64,000 bases of DNA from Chloroflexota bacterium (GTDB lineage Bacteria; Chloroflexota; UBA6077; FW602-bin22; JAMCVK01): assembly GCA_023475225.1 (NCBI GenBank), contig JAMCVK010000038.1:1-64000 (forward strand). The letters are read 5' to 3'. Within the stretch, counting starts at the first letter, position 1; the number at the start of each line of letters is the position of its first letter. Made by a program: the position numbers and the translations under genes. A model generated the notes under the pieces. The model did not search any database. It was not told where the DNA came from and saw only the letters and a list, made by a program, of their open reading frames with translations. Below, in pieces: positions 9,428-18,056 of the stretch.

Positions 9428-9625
9428 CTGGGTTGGAGGGGCGACCGGCTGGTCGCCCCTCCAACCTATAGGGAGAAGGGGGAAAGGGGGATGAGGGAAA
9501 TCCCCACAAATTAAGGGGGTGTGCAGAGGGGAAACCCCTCTGTTGGGGTTTGGGGTATCCCCAAACCTATATTCCCCCTTCTCCTATAGGAGAAGGGGGA
9601 AAGGGGGATGAGGGAAATCCCCCTT
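9428..9625. repeat. mosaic palindromic intergenic repeat, copy C
   Basis: Occupies the gap between two minus-strand genes. It contains a perfect GGGGCGACC-GGCT-GGTCGCCCC hairpin, two copies of an AGAAGGGGGAAAGGGGGATG block, a GGTTTGGGGTATCCCCAAACC hairpin and a CTTCTCCTATAGGAGAAG hairpin. Parts match copies A and G. The rest of the 9341-9653 gap holds nothing else recognisable. Confidence 0.7.
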
Positions 9626-9653
9626 CATAAGGCAAGGGCAGCGGCGATGGGTT

Positions 9654-11735
9654 TCAGGGCGCAGCCGTTACGGCGTATTCATAATGGGCTACCTCTGTGG
9701 TGGCCGGAGCAGTGGCAGCGATGACTAAGACAACCCTCTTGGCCTCACCACTTGGGTTCCTCAGGATCAACCACCCTCTTTGCTCCTCATCCAACGAGAG
9801 GCGCTCAACTTTAGGCTCCCGCCCGAGGTCGATCACCTGAACGAGCCACGACTGGGGAATAATGTTGCCAGAGCGAAGGAACCCGGCCGCTTGCCAGCTA
9901 TCATCTGTTTCGGCACCATCGAAGTAACCCAACTCAGGGATGCTGAAGTCGTCAAGACAGAGCCCTGGACCGCTGTAGGCATCATCGGTGACGTATTCGA
10001 AGCGCAGTAGCACCTTGTGACCGACATAGGAGGTTAGGTCGATCTCCTCCTTGACCCACTGCGGCTTATCGCCACCGCCACTTTTGCCGGTGTAACCGTG
10101 TCCGAAGTTGCTGCCATTGGGGTTGGTATCCGTTGTCCATCGTCCGGGCAGGGTCTGCCAAACGCGCCCACCATCGGTGGAGACCTCTACGTAAGCATAG
10201 TCGAAGTCCTTCTCGATGTCATACCAGAGCCAAAATTGAAGCGTGGCCCGTCCTAAGCCAGTGAGATCAAAGGCACGGGTCAAGGTCGTATCGATCACGT
10301 CACCACGATTACTCCACCACTCAAATCGTCCGCTGTGAGGAGCGTTATCAACGAGGTTGACCTCCCTTGTCCCGGTAAAGACGATGGACAGGTCAGCGCG
10401 GACATCGTTCAATTCGATGTAATCGGTCGCATACTGATGGACAGCGCCTCTGCCCGTCACCGGATAGGGTTGCCGTTCTGCGGCCACACGGATGGACAGG
10501 TCATCATAGCCATAACGGCCATTCGCCAACCGGGGGTCATCCAGGTAGTTAGCGATCACCCAATCAGCGAAGGCCTCAGCGAAGTTGGTCTTATAGCCGT
10601 GCCTCTCCAGGTAGTTCTGGAACAGTTGTATCCCCCGTCCCTTCTCAGCGATGAGCTCATTCAATCTCTCATAGCCTCCGTAGTGTCGAGCGAAGTAGCT
10701 CAGGAAGTAGTAGGCGGCCCCGTAGTGAGGGAGAGCTCGAGAGGGATCGTCGGCCCAGTCGTTCAGCTGGGTATCCGGTTGCGAGCGAAAGGCCGCTGCG
10801 GGCAGGCCGACAGCGAAACCGGCCAGGCGCATTGCCAGCTCGGACATCCCCTCATTGATCCAGGTTTCCTGCCCTGGGTGCACGTTCCAGTGAATCACAT
10901 GCTGAAACTCATGAGCCAGCGTGGCGTTGTAGAGTGGTGAGCCTGGAGGTGCACTCTCGATGTTCATATAGAGCATCTCCCGTTCGTTGCTGTAGGGGTT
11001 TATTGCCTTTGGGTATTCGTTGGCTGTGCTGAAATAGCCGCCCACGCCGGGGATGCGGGCGTTCAGGATGGTGATATGGGGGTCGTTATCGATACCTGGG
11101 GTCCATTCGCTGCCGAAGTAACGCCGCATGGTGGGGTAAATCAGGTTTTCGAATGTCTCCGCGGCCTGTTTCAGGTTCTCCAGAGAGACCTCCCGACCGT
11201 TTTCAACGTACATATAGGCGTGGGGCGTAACATAGCGGATGGTGGCCTTGATTTGGAAATAGATCTTTTTCTCTTGATCAGCCACCCAAAACGTATCCTC
11301 ATGGCCAACCTGATAGTTAGGTGAGGTGGTATTCACTACGCGCTTGACCGCTCTACCTGATAATTTCAAGCGTTCTGCCAGGTCATATAGATCACGGTCT
11401 GGTGGTACGGTCTGTCTGAGTGTATCTAAGGTCTGTTGCGGGGTGAGTGGTATTCTGACCGTTGGAGTGGGTGTAGCCGGGACCACAGTCACTTTTGCGG
11501 TCGGAGTGGGTATGGCTGGGGTCGCGGTCACTCTGGCTGTTGCTGTGGGTGAGGGCGAGGGTATGCTTGGGCTGGGCGTGCTTGTTGGATGGGGCAGTGT
11601 CGGCGCAGTTACTATTACGGGCGTGGGGGGTGTCGTCGCTATAGCGGTGGGCGTAGTGGGAGAAGGTGGCTCAAAACAGGCTGGCCAGGCCAGAAGGAGA
11701 ATGATGCCCAGAACGAACAGTTTAAGACCTTTCAT
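9654..11735 (-). CDS. exported zinc metallopeptidase, immune-inhibitor-A-like
   Basis: About 693 residues from ATG 11735. A hydrophobic N-terminus ends in a Cys (LLAWPAC), possibly a lipoprotein signal though the lipobox is not ideal. Then comes a long Pro/Thr/Ser-rich linker, a catalytic region with HEFQH and the downstream third ligand in TWINEGMSEL, and C-terminal beta domains (NRGDVIDTTLTRAFDL and LLRFEYVTDDAY) like those of M6/InhA-type peptidases. An in-frame GTG at 11807 would add 24 residues before the signal and is less likely. It probably degrades extracellular protein. Gene context gives no further clue. Confidence 0.8.
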   Translation of the reverse strand: MKGLKLFVLGIILLLAWPACFEPPSPTTPTAIATTPPTPVIVTAPTLPHPTSTPSPSIPSPSPTATARVTATPAIPTPTAKVTVVPATPTPTVRIPLTPQQTLDTLRQTVPPDRDLYDLAERLKLSGRAVKRVVNTTSPNYQVGHEDTFWVADQEKKIYFQIKATIRYVTPHAYMYVENGREVSLENLKQAAETFENLIYPTMRRYFGSEWTPGIDNDPHITILNARIPGVGGYFSTANEYPKAINPYSNEREMLYMNIESAPPGSPLYNATLAHEFQHVIHWNVHPGQETWINEGMSELAMRLAGFAVGLPAAAFRSQPDTQLNDWADDPSRALPHYGAAYYFLSYFARHYGGYERLNELIAEKGRGIQLFQNYLERHGYKTNFAEAFADWVIANYLDDPRLANGRYGYDDLSIRVAAERQPYPVTGRGAVHQYATDYIELNDVRADLSIVFTGTREVNLVDNAPHSGRFEWWSNRGDVIDTTLTRAFDLTGLGRATLQFWLWYDIEKDFDYAYVEVSTDGGRVWQTLPGRWTTDTNPNGSNFGHGYTGKSGGGDKPQWVKEEIDLTSYVGHKVLLRFEYVTDDAYSGPGLCLDDFSIPELGYFDGAETDDSWQAAGFLRSGNIIPQSWLVQVIDLGREPKVERLSLDEEQRGWLILRNPSGEAKRVVLVIAATAPATTEVAHYEYAVTAAP

Positions 11736-11866
11736 CACACAGTTTGATAAGCGGGTGCTTATTAAACCAATCCCAAATCTGTGGGCTTTCCTTAACACCT
11801 CTTTCACTTGCTTAGGTTATAAGATTGAAGTTTCAGAACCCGCGGAAGGGTCAGACAAAGGAGCAT

Positions 11867-12592
11867 TCAGCGCACAACATGGAGGTAGTATTTATAGCGA
11901 TCGGCGCGGCCGATGATCTGGTGAAACTCAATCGGTGTCCCATCCACGCCATAGACCACGCCTTCCACTAGCAGGAGCGGGTCCTTCCTTCCTACCCCTA
12001 ACAGTTTGGCCGCCCACTCATCGGCCACAATCGCCTCTATGGTCTTGTCCCCCTCGGCCATGGTGATCCCCTTCCGCATCAAAAGGGTCCAAAGAGAGAC
12101 TTCACTCTCCAATTCTGATTCTGTTAAGGTGACACCCTGTGGAAGTCGCAAATAGGAGAGGTTAAGCGCGACGGGCTCAGCATCGGCCAGACGAAGCCGC
12201 TCCACAAACCAAATCAACTCTCCCGCTTCAACCTGCAGTTCGCGCGCCACCCTATCCGTAGCCGGCTCGCGCCGCAGGGCCAGCAGGCGAGACCCAGGCT
12301 TCATGCCGCGCGCGAGGATCTCCTCCGAAAAACTTATCAACCGTGCTACATCGCGCTGGATTCTAGGAGAAGCCACAAATGTGCCCCTCCCCTTCTCGCG
12401 CCGGATGTACCCTCTTTTCACTAGTTCCTCAACGGCAGTCCGCACGGTCACGCGGCTGACACCATATATCTCAATGAGTTCCCGCTCTGTGGGGATGGTG
12501 TTCCCTGGTTTAAGGCTTCCCCCGGTGATCTGATTCAGCAGAATCTCGCTTAGTTGATAGTAGAGCGGTACCGGCGAGTTGCGATCCAGCAT
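11867..12592 (-). CDS. GntR/HutC-family transcriptional regulator
   Basis: About 241 residues. The N-terminal winged helix (residues about 5-70) includes SRVTVRTAVEELVKRGYIRR and GRGTFVA; the remainder is a UTRA ligand-binding domain of the HutC type, which senses small metabolites. ATG 12592 follows a G-rich ribosome site (CAGGGGG). It has its own promoter and lies at the far end of the minus-strand catabolic operon, making it the likely local regulator. Candidate operators overlap the -10 boxes of its own promoter and of the operon promoter at 32.3 kb. Confidence 0.88.
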   Translation of the reverse strand: MLDRNSPVPLYYQLSEILLNQITGGSLKPGNTIPTERELIEIYGVSRVTVRTAVEELVKRGYIRREKGRGTFVASPRIQRDVARLISFSEEILARGMKPGSRLLALRREPATDRVARELQVEAGELIWFVERLRLADAEPVALNLSYLRLPQGVTLTESELESEVSLWTLLMRKGITMAEGDKTIEAIVADEWAAKLLGVGRKDPLLLVEGVVYGVDGTPIEFHQIIGRADRYKYYLHVVR

Positions 12593-12704
12593 AGCGCCCC
12601 CTGCCCCCAAGATTTCGGATGGTCCATGTTCTCATTCACCAAACCCGACCAGCGCATTACGAGCAATCTGGACGTGAGGATAGGATGTCATTATGTCATC
12701 GTCA

Positions 12705-12735
12705 GTTATATACCCTAAACTGGGTTTTTCGTCAA
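12705..12735 (-). promoter_or_regulatory. sigma70-type promoter of the GntR gene with candidate operator
   Basis: Read on the minus strand: TTGACG (12730-12735), 17-base spacer, TATATA (12707-12712). The plus-strand sequence GTTATATAC (12705-12713) covers the -10 and resembles GTATTATAC at 32291-32299, which covers the -10 of the long operon. HutC-type regulators bind GT-(N)-TATAC-like half sites, so autoregulation is plausible. The leader to the GntR start is about 110 bases. Confidence 0.55.
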
Positions 12736-12785
12736 GTATGGGACACTTGCTTCTTCTAGGAAAAGAACCACCTTACCACAAGGGA

Positions 12786-12832
12786 CAAAGAGGCAAGAGA
12801 AGGATTCAAGGTCAGGCTTATCTGCCTCTTTG
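12786..12832 (-). terminator. hairpin at the end of the catabolic operon
   Basis: A perfect 10-base stem, CAAAGAGGCA paired with TGCCTCTTTG, with a 27-base loop, just downstream of the last operon gene (aldo/keto reductase). No clear U-run follows on the minus strand, so termination efficiency is uncertain. It separates the operon from the GntR promoter. Confidence 0.4.
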
Positions 12833-12841
12833 CGGTGCCCG

Positions 12842-13813
12842 CTATTCCCAGAAGTTATGCGGCCAGGCGTGATCCTTGAGCCGGGCCAGATCCGCAGGCG
12901 GCAGCGGCCCCTTGTCTGACGCACGGACGTTGGCCAGAATGTGCTCCAGTTTGCGCATGCCGACCACGACCGTTGAAACTGCCTTGTGGCTCAGGCAGAA
13001 GCGCAGCGCCGCCTCAGCCAGCGACCCCACGTCGCCGTGAACCAGCCACTGAAGCGCTTGGGCGTGCTCGTACACCTCCCGCTTGCGCTCGCCTCTAAAG
13101 TACGATGCCCTCCAGTCGCCTTCGGGAAACTCCGTATCCGGCGTGATCCTGCCGGTCAGCGCACCTTCGTCCAGCGGGCATCGGGTGATGATGCCAATGT
13201 TTCTCTCCAGTGCCAGGGGGAACAGGCCCTCTCCAGGAACCTGCTCGTAGATGTTATAGACCACCATGCACGTATCAATCAGCCCTGTCTGGATGGCCAG
13301 CGCCCCATAGCCAGGCGCCAACGGGAAGTTCAGCGACAGGCCCACTGCGGCAATCTTCCCCTGCTCTTTCAGCCTCGTGACGGCCTCCTTCCACTCTTCG
13401 TTGTCAGCCCACTCGTCCAGCCAGACATGAAACTGTTGCAGATCAATCCGTTCCAGGTTCAGGTTCTTAAGACTATCCTCGGTGCACTTAATAATCCATT
13501 CTTCGGGAAAGGCCTCCTTCAGGGGTGTTCCCGGCTTGGCTGGAAAGCCGTAATTCTTGGGTGGCATCTTGGTGGCAACGTAGACCCGCTCCGAGCGGCC
13601 CCGCACCACCTGGCTCACCAGATGCTCGCTGTGGCCATCCCCATAGCCCAGGGCTGTATCAATGAAGTTCACGCCGTGATCAAGGGCAAGATTCAGCGCG
13701 CAGACCGCTTCCTCATCGGTGGAACCCTTCCACCAGTCGCCAGCGATGCCCCAGGCACCGTAGCCGATTTCCGAAACCTTGAACCCGGTTTTGCCTAGCA
13801 TGCGGTAGCGCAT
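12842..13813 (-). CDS. aldo/keto reductase
   Basis: NAD(P)H-dependent oxidoreductase of about 323 residues with a TIM barrel. The catalytic tetrad is visible as Asp and Tyr in FIDTALGYGDGHSE, Lys in VYVATKMPP, and His in LQQFHVW; the cofactor end includes TVVVGMRKLEHI. ATG 13813 lies 5 bases after a GGGGGGA site; an ATG 24 bases upstream is less well placed. It is the last gene of the long minus-strand operon and probably interconverts a carbonyl and an alcohol in the substrate skeleton. Substrate unknown. Confidence 0.88.
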   Translation of the reverse strand: MRYRMLGKTGFKVSEIGYGAWGIAGDWWKGSTDEEAVCALNLALDHGVNFIDTALGYGDGHSEHLVSQVVRGRSERVYVATKMPPKNYGFPAKPGTPLKEAFPEEWIIKCTEDSLKNLNLERIDLQQFHVWLDEWADNEEWKEAVTRLKEQGKIAAVGLSLNFPLAPGYGALAIQTGLIDTCMVVYNIYEQVPGEGLFPLALERNIGIITRCPLDEGALTGRITPDTEFPEGDWRASYFRGERKREVYEHAQALQWLVHGDVGSLAEAALRFCLSHKAVSTVVVGMRKLEHILANVRASDKGPLPPADLARLKDHAWPHNFWE

Positions 13814-13881
13814 GTCGTCCCCCCGAAAAAATGTCATGCCGGTCTCAGCGATCGCCCGCTAGATTTTTCACCACCCAGGTA

Positions 13882-15327
13882 CTAGCGGCCTGCCTTGCTA
13901 TGGAACTCTCTCGCCTCTTTCAGTATCCTTTCCAGGTCTTCCTCCTGGTTTGGTGTTAAAGGACTCGGCTTATGTACAGATAGTATTTTCTCCAACCTCT
14001 CCTTTGCGTAATCCAAGGCACCCTTCTTGCCCTTCTGGAGCCATTCGGGGTAAGTCAGCCTGTCGGCAGATTTGGGCACGTACTGTTCCCTCTGCCACCA
14101 CTTTCGTGTATGAGCCTTGTTCAGATAATGCCCTGGGATCGGGCCCACCTCCTCTATCAGTTCCAGAGCAATGGTCCCCTCATTAACCTCTTCTCCCTCT
14201 ATGAAACGCCCGATCATTCCCGCCACGTCATCATCCAATATGGCCTGCACAGGATGCGCTGAGATCTCGCTGGACACACCCAGATGAAGCAGTATAAAAT
14301 GCGCCCCAGACAACGCGGAAAGAATCCCGGCAATACCCTTCTCGTATCCTCCCTGATAATCCAGCGTCTTCGCCTCCGCATAGCCTGGGCTGCCATTTGA
14401 CAAGGGTACCCCATAATGCCGCCACATCTGGTTGAAGATTGCATTGCTAATGGAGGAATCTATCTGGCCAAATGCAGGGGAGCCCGTGTTCATGTTCACC
14501 GGCGCAGAGAAATGCCCTACGGAAATCCTGTGCTCGGGATTCAGGAGTTGGACCAAGACGACCATCGCCATCTGCGCTGCATTACTGACCACGACGGAAC
14601 CCGCAATCGTTGCCGGACTGGTCCCACCCATCATGCAGCCGTCCACGGTGGTTAAGGGAAAACCGGCCTCAACGATTCTTCGGGCAGCATTCACTGCGTC
14701 CCTCCCCCACGTCAATGGCGGGGAAGAGCCAACTATCCCGGTGATTTCCTGTCCAACGGCCTGCGCCATTTGTATAGTGAAAACCTCGTTGTCGTTTGAA
14801 CATCCCTCCATTTGGTGCTTGGTGGAATACCGTATCTTGAGAGCAACGCCCTCGGGAATGGCCATTGCAGGCGGAATGCCCTCGTAACCGAAATATGGAT
14901 AGGCGCCCAGGAAATCAACGGTATCCAGCGCGTCCAGCACTTTGACACAATCAGCGTACTCAGCCCTTGTCGGAACTCGGGGCTCGAACGTGCCCAGATC
15001 AATGGTTTGCATTCCTGAGGAGTGCGTAAAGTAAACGGTGTTTCCACCCAGTATGATGTCGTTCTCTGGTGTGGGGGCCTTCACCCGAAAACTGCTGGAC
15101 GCGCGGCGCAGGCATTCCTCCACCAGCCCCTCGGGGAATCTCACCCTCATGGCTTCACGGTCCACCTTACAACCATTCTTTGCCAAGAAATCTAGAGCCC
15201 AATCGCTTTCAATCCGAATGCCGGTTTCCCGAAGGACGTCTAATGTGGCCCTGTGTATGGCCTCTACCTGCTCTTCTGTCAGCATCTGGAGAGGTCTGAG
15301 TTTCCGGGTAAATCCCTTTCTCGGCAC
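13882..15327 (-). CDS. MttB-superfamily methyltransferase, pyrrolysine-free
   Basis: 481-residue member of the trimethylamine methyltransferase (MttB) superfamily: TIM barrel, N-terminal LTEEQVEAIHRATLDVLRE helix typical of the family, and later GYAEAKTLDYQGGYEK and LSGAHFILLHLG segments. There is no in-frame UAG, so it belongs to the non-pyrrolysine branch, whose known members demethylate glycine betaine, proline betaine or carnitine by passing a methyl group to a cognate corrinoid protein. The corrinoid protein gene is directly upstream with a 9-base gap, as expected for a pair. The substrate cannot be predicted. Confidence 0.88.
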   Translation of the reverse strand: MPRKGFTRKLRPLQMLTEEQVEAIHRATLDVLRETGIRIESDWALDFLAKNGCKVDREAMRVRFPEGLVEECLRRASSSFRVKAPTPENDIILGGNTVYFTHSSGMQTIDLGTFEPRVPTRAEYADCVKVLDALDTVDFLGAYPYFGYEGIPPAMAIPEGVALKIRYSTKHQMEGCSNDNEVFTIQMAQAVGQEITGIVGSSPPLTWGRDAVNAARRIVEAGFPLTTVDGCMMGGTSPATIAGSVVVSNAAQMAMVVLVQLLNPEHRISVGHFSAPVNMNTGSPAFGQIDSSISNAIFNQMWRHYGVPLSNGSPGYAEAKTLDYQGGYEKGIAGILSALSGAHFILLHLGVSSEISAHPVQAILDDDVAGMIGRFIEGEEVNEGTIALELIEEVGPIPGHYLNKAHTRKWWQREQYVPKSADRLTYPEWLQKGKKGALDYAKERLEKILSVHKPSPLTPNQEEDLERILKEAREFHSKAGR

Positions 15328-15336
15328 GTGCCCTCC

Positions 15337-15981
15337 TTACTTTCCAACGAGGCTTCTAGCGAGTTTGACTGCTCCTGGCGCTGTGGGGTCGTATCCGTCT
15401 GCTCCAATGCTATTCGCGAATTCCTTCGTTATGCTTCCCCCACCGACCATCACTTTCACTTTGTTCCTTAAATCCTGTTCTTTCAATGCCTCAATCGCTT
15501 TCATCTGTTGCGGAGCCGTTGTGGTCAAGAGGGCCGACATGGCCAGGAGGTCTGCGTCAAACCTTCGCACGGCCTCAAGGAATGCCCCGGCCTTGACGTC
15601 TACGCCCAGGTCGTGCACTTGAAACCCGGCCGCCCTAAGCAGTGTGGCAACCATGTTTTTCCCTATGTTGTGAATGTCGCCTTGAACCGTCCCGATCACG
15701 ACGGTGCCCAAACTGTCCCGTTTGGCACCGGTTCTCTGGATTTCATCCTCAATCACTGCAGAAGCAGCCGACATAGCCTCCGATGCTCCGATAAGGTCAG
15801 GCAGCCACAGTTCGCCCTGACCAAACTGGTCGCCGATGAGCCGGATAGCCGCCGTCAGGGCATCCAGAGCCAGGATAGGGTCTATCTTTTCCTCCAACGC
15901 CTTTCTGGCCCAGTATGCCGCCCTGTCGCTATCGTATTCCCCAACGGCCTTCTTGAGGTTCTCCAAGATTTCGGTCACCAT
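15337..15981 (-). CDS. corrinoid (methyl-carrier) protein, MttC/MtbC-like
   Basis: 214-residue carrier of a cobalamin cofactor. N-terminal four-helix cap (residues about 1-85, with ALDALTAAIRLIGDQFGQGELWLPDL), then a Rossmann-like B12 domain carrying the lower-ligand motif GDIHNIGKN (DxHxxG), the SALLTTT loop and GGGSI. It accepts the methyl group from the MttB-like protein encoded next, and hands it to a folate methyltransferase, probably the one encoded at 26.6 kb in the same operon. Confidence 0.92.
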   Translation of the reverse strand: MVTEILENLKKAVGEYDSDRAAYWARKALEEKIDPILALDALTAAIRLIGDQFGQGELWLPDLIGASEAMSAASAVIEDEIQRTGAKRDSLGTVVIGTVQGDIHNIGKNMVATLLRAAGFQVHDLGVDVKAGAFLEAVRRFDADLLAMSALLTTTAPQQMKAIEALKEQDLRNKVKVMVGGGSITKEFANSIGADGYDPTAPGAVKLARSLVGK

Positions 15982-16028
15982 ACCACCTCTTCTTGCTCAT
16001 CGCCAATGCACGGCTGGGTCTCCACGTG

Positions 16029-16910
16029 TCACTCGCTAGCCTTGAGCAGCTCAAGCAAATAGTACTTGTGCCGGCCGAAGGCACCGCCGAAGTTCATGGC
16101 TCCGATTTGCATTACACCAGGAACGTGCACTGCAGCCTCAATGGCGACCTTCATCGCCCGCTTCATCAGGCCCGAGGTGGCCCCAAACATCAGTAGGTTG
16201 AGAATGGAGCCGACGCTGTCTGGGACCTTGCTCCCTGTGATCTTGTCCTTGAGCGCAGGGATGTAGTCCAGTTCTCGGAAAACCTGTTCCAGGCCATAGC
16301 CCATCGGCGACACGCCGTCCACGCCGCAGATGGCACTCTTCGCCGCCTTGACCGCGGACACCGCCGATGCCGCATTCTCCGCGTAACAGACGATGTGCCC
16401 ATCTGTGCCCTGCGTGGAGATGGTGAATTCCTTCTCGTAAATGAATTCTCCTGTGATCGTGGGGACCACGCAGATCCTGCGCTCAGCGATCTCCCTCTCA
16501 GAATCGTATCCTTGCCATCGCTCGGATGTCAGGCGGTATATGTCCACCTTCTCAGTCGCCGTCGCCTCGGGCACCATGCAATCAAACACGGCGCATGTGG
16601 GGATCAGGGTTGCCAACACGGTGCGGAGGGCGAGTTCTTTGACCATGTCCTCGCGTCGATTGGGTGGCATGGTAAGGGAAATGAAGACGCCAGGCCGGCC
16701 ATCGGGCGTCTCCTGGGGCCTGGCTATCCGCTGAATGCCGCCGTTGATGCGGGAGCCCAGTTCGCTTGATCCGGCTGCGCCCACGAACTGATAGGCCCCG
16801 TCCAGGGCCACCTCCTCGGAGATGGCCGTCAGTACCAGCCGTACTACCTCCGAGTCCCATGCCTCCGCAAAGGTGTCCTGGATAACCACGTCGTTGATTT
16901 TCATATTCAT
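16029..16910 (-). CDS. Ftr/FhcD homologue (formylmethanofuran:H4MPT formyltransferase family)
   Basis: 293 residues, the usual length of Ftr. By eye it matches archaeal Ftr along its length: the N-terminus INDVVIQDTFAEAW (archaeal INGVEIEDTFAEAF), KTPDGRPGV-like ETPDGRPGVFISL, a TCAVFD segment where Ftr has TTAVFN, EGEFI-like TGEFIYEKEF, and the C-terminus VPGVMQIGAMNFGGAFGRHK (archaeal VPGVVRISAGNYGGKLGKYK). Ftr moves a formyl group between methanofuran and tetrahydromethanopterin. Nothing else of that pathway (Fhc/Fmd subunits, Mch, Mtd) is in the window. It sits between a corrinoid protein and an alcohol dehydrogenase in a methyltransferase operon, so it may act on another pterin or carrier. 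Family assignment firm, reaction unknown. Confidence 0.85.
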   Translation of the reverse strand: MNMKINDVVIQDTFAEAWDSEVVRLVLTAISEEVALDGAYQFVGAAGSSELGSRINGGIQRIARPQETPDGRPGVFISLTMPPNRREDMVKELALRTVLATLIPTCAVFDCMVPEATATEKVDIYRLTSERWQGYDSEREIAERRICVVPTITGEFIYEKEFTISTQGTDGHIVCYAENAASAVSAVKAAKSAICGVDGVSPMGYGLEQVFRELDYIPALKDKITGSKVPDSVGSILNLLMFGATSGLMKRAMKVAIEAAVHVPGVMQIGAMNFGGAFGRHKYYLLELLKASE

Positions 16911-16964
16911 CAGTGAATCCTTACTCCTCTCCGCCTGCTTTGTAGCGAGACCCTGTGCTCCACG

Positions 16965-17984
16965 CTATGAGTTGACGACTAGCACTTTCATCCCGCGGCG
17001 CTGGCGCGCGACCTCAAACGCCTTCTGGATTTGATCTAACGGGAAGCGATCTGAAATCAGTGGCTCCACTCGGACAACCCCGGCTTTCAGCAGCGCCAAG
17101 GCCGCCTCGTACTGGCCGATGGTGCAATCGTGGCTCCCTACCAGGTGTAACTCCTTGTAGTGGATCACATCCAGGCTTAACTCCATACGATCCTGCAAGA
17201 CTGCCGCGAAATACAGGATTTGCCCCTGCTTGGCTGCCATCGCCAGCGCCTGATCTAGCACGGACACGTCCTGGCCGGCCGCACTCACCACCACGTCAGC
17301 TCCGCGGCCATCAGTGAATGCCAACACCTCCTTGACCACGTCCTTCTCGCGGCCATTGATGGTGACCGTGGCTCCTACTTTCTTGGCCACCTCCAGACGG
17401 GTTTGCTGTACATCCACGACCACCGTATCCAGTCCCCGGTGCCGCAGAAGTTGCGTATGCATCAGTCCAATCGGCCCCGCCCCGATCACAACTCCTACTC
17501 CGCCCAGGGGCACGTCTTTCAGTTTGTTGTTGCCATTAACGCAGCAGGCGAGGGATTCCGTGAAAGCCGCAGCGTCAAGCGGCACGCCATCCGGCACGTT
17601 CACCAGATTCCGGTATGGGTACACGCCGTATTCTGCGAATCCACTGGCGATGTACGACTGGTTCATGCACAAGTTGTACATGCCCAGCCGGCAGTAGTGG
17701 CAGCGGCCGCAGACCACCCTGCCATCGGGAACGACCCGGTTGCCCCTGCGCAGGTCGGGCACTTCGGAGCCGACGTCCTCAATCACACCCGATAACTCGT
17801 GCCCCATCTGGAACGGGAAGATGATCTTCCAGCCTACGGGCTTCTCACCCTCAAACACACCGATGTCGGTGCCGCAGATGCCGCACACGACGACTTTGAC
17901 CAGCACGTCTGTTGACCCCAACCTGGGACATTCCCGCTCCTCCAGGATAAACTCTCCAGGCTTGTTCAGTAAGGCGACTTTCAT
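16965..17984 (-). CDS. zinc-dependent alcohol dehydrogenase (MDR family)
   Basis: 339-residue medium-chain dehydrogenase similar to threonine, sorbitol and galactitol dehydrogenases. The catalytic zinc site is CGICGTD with GHE; the structural zinc site is CGRCHYCRLGMYNLC; the NAD site is GAGPIGLMH. It oxidises a secondary alcohol, often a polyol. Gene order suggests it works on the skeleton left after demethylation. Start ATG 17984 has GAGGGGAATATGA upstream, consistent with a ribosome site. A stretch of about 70 bases separates it from the amidohydrolase gene. Confidence 0.9.
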   Translation of the reverse strand: MKVALLNKPGEFILEERECPRLGSTDVLVKVVVCGICGTDIGVFEGEKPVGWKIIFPFQMGHELSGVIEDVGSEVPDLRRGNRVVPDGRVVCGRCHYCRLGMYNLCMNQSYIASGFAEYGVYPYRNLVNVPDGVPLDAAAFTESLACCVNGNNKLKDVPLGGVGVVIGAGPIGLMHTQLLRHRGLDTVVVDVQQTRLEVAKKVGATVTINGREKDVVKEVLAFTDGRGADVVVSAAGQDVSVLDQALAMAAKQGQILYFAAVLQDRMELSLDVIHYKELHLVGSHDCTIGQYEAALALLKAGVVRVEPLISDRFPLDQIQKAFEVARQRRGMKVLVVNS

Positions 17985-18056
17985 ATTCCCCTCCTGAGAC
18001 TAGATCATCCCACGGCAGAGAACGCAGAGACCACAGAGGAATCAAAGGGGGAAACC

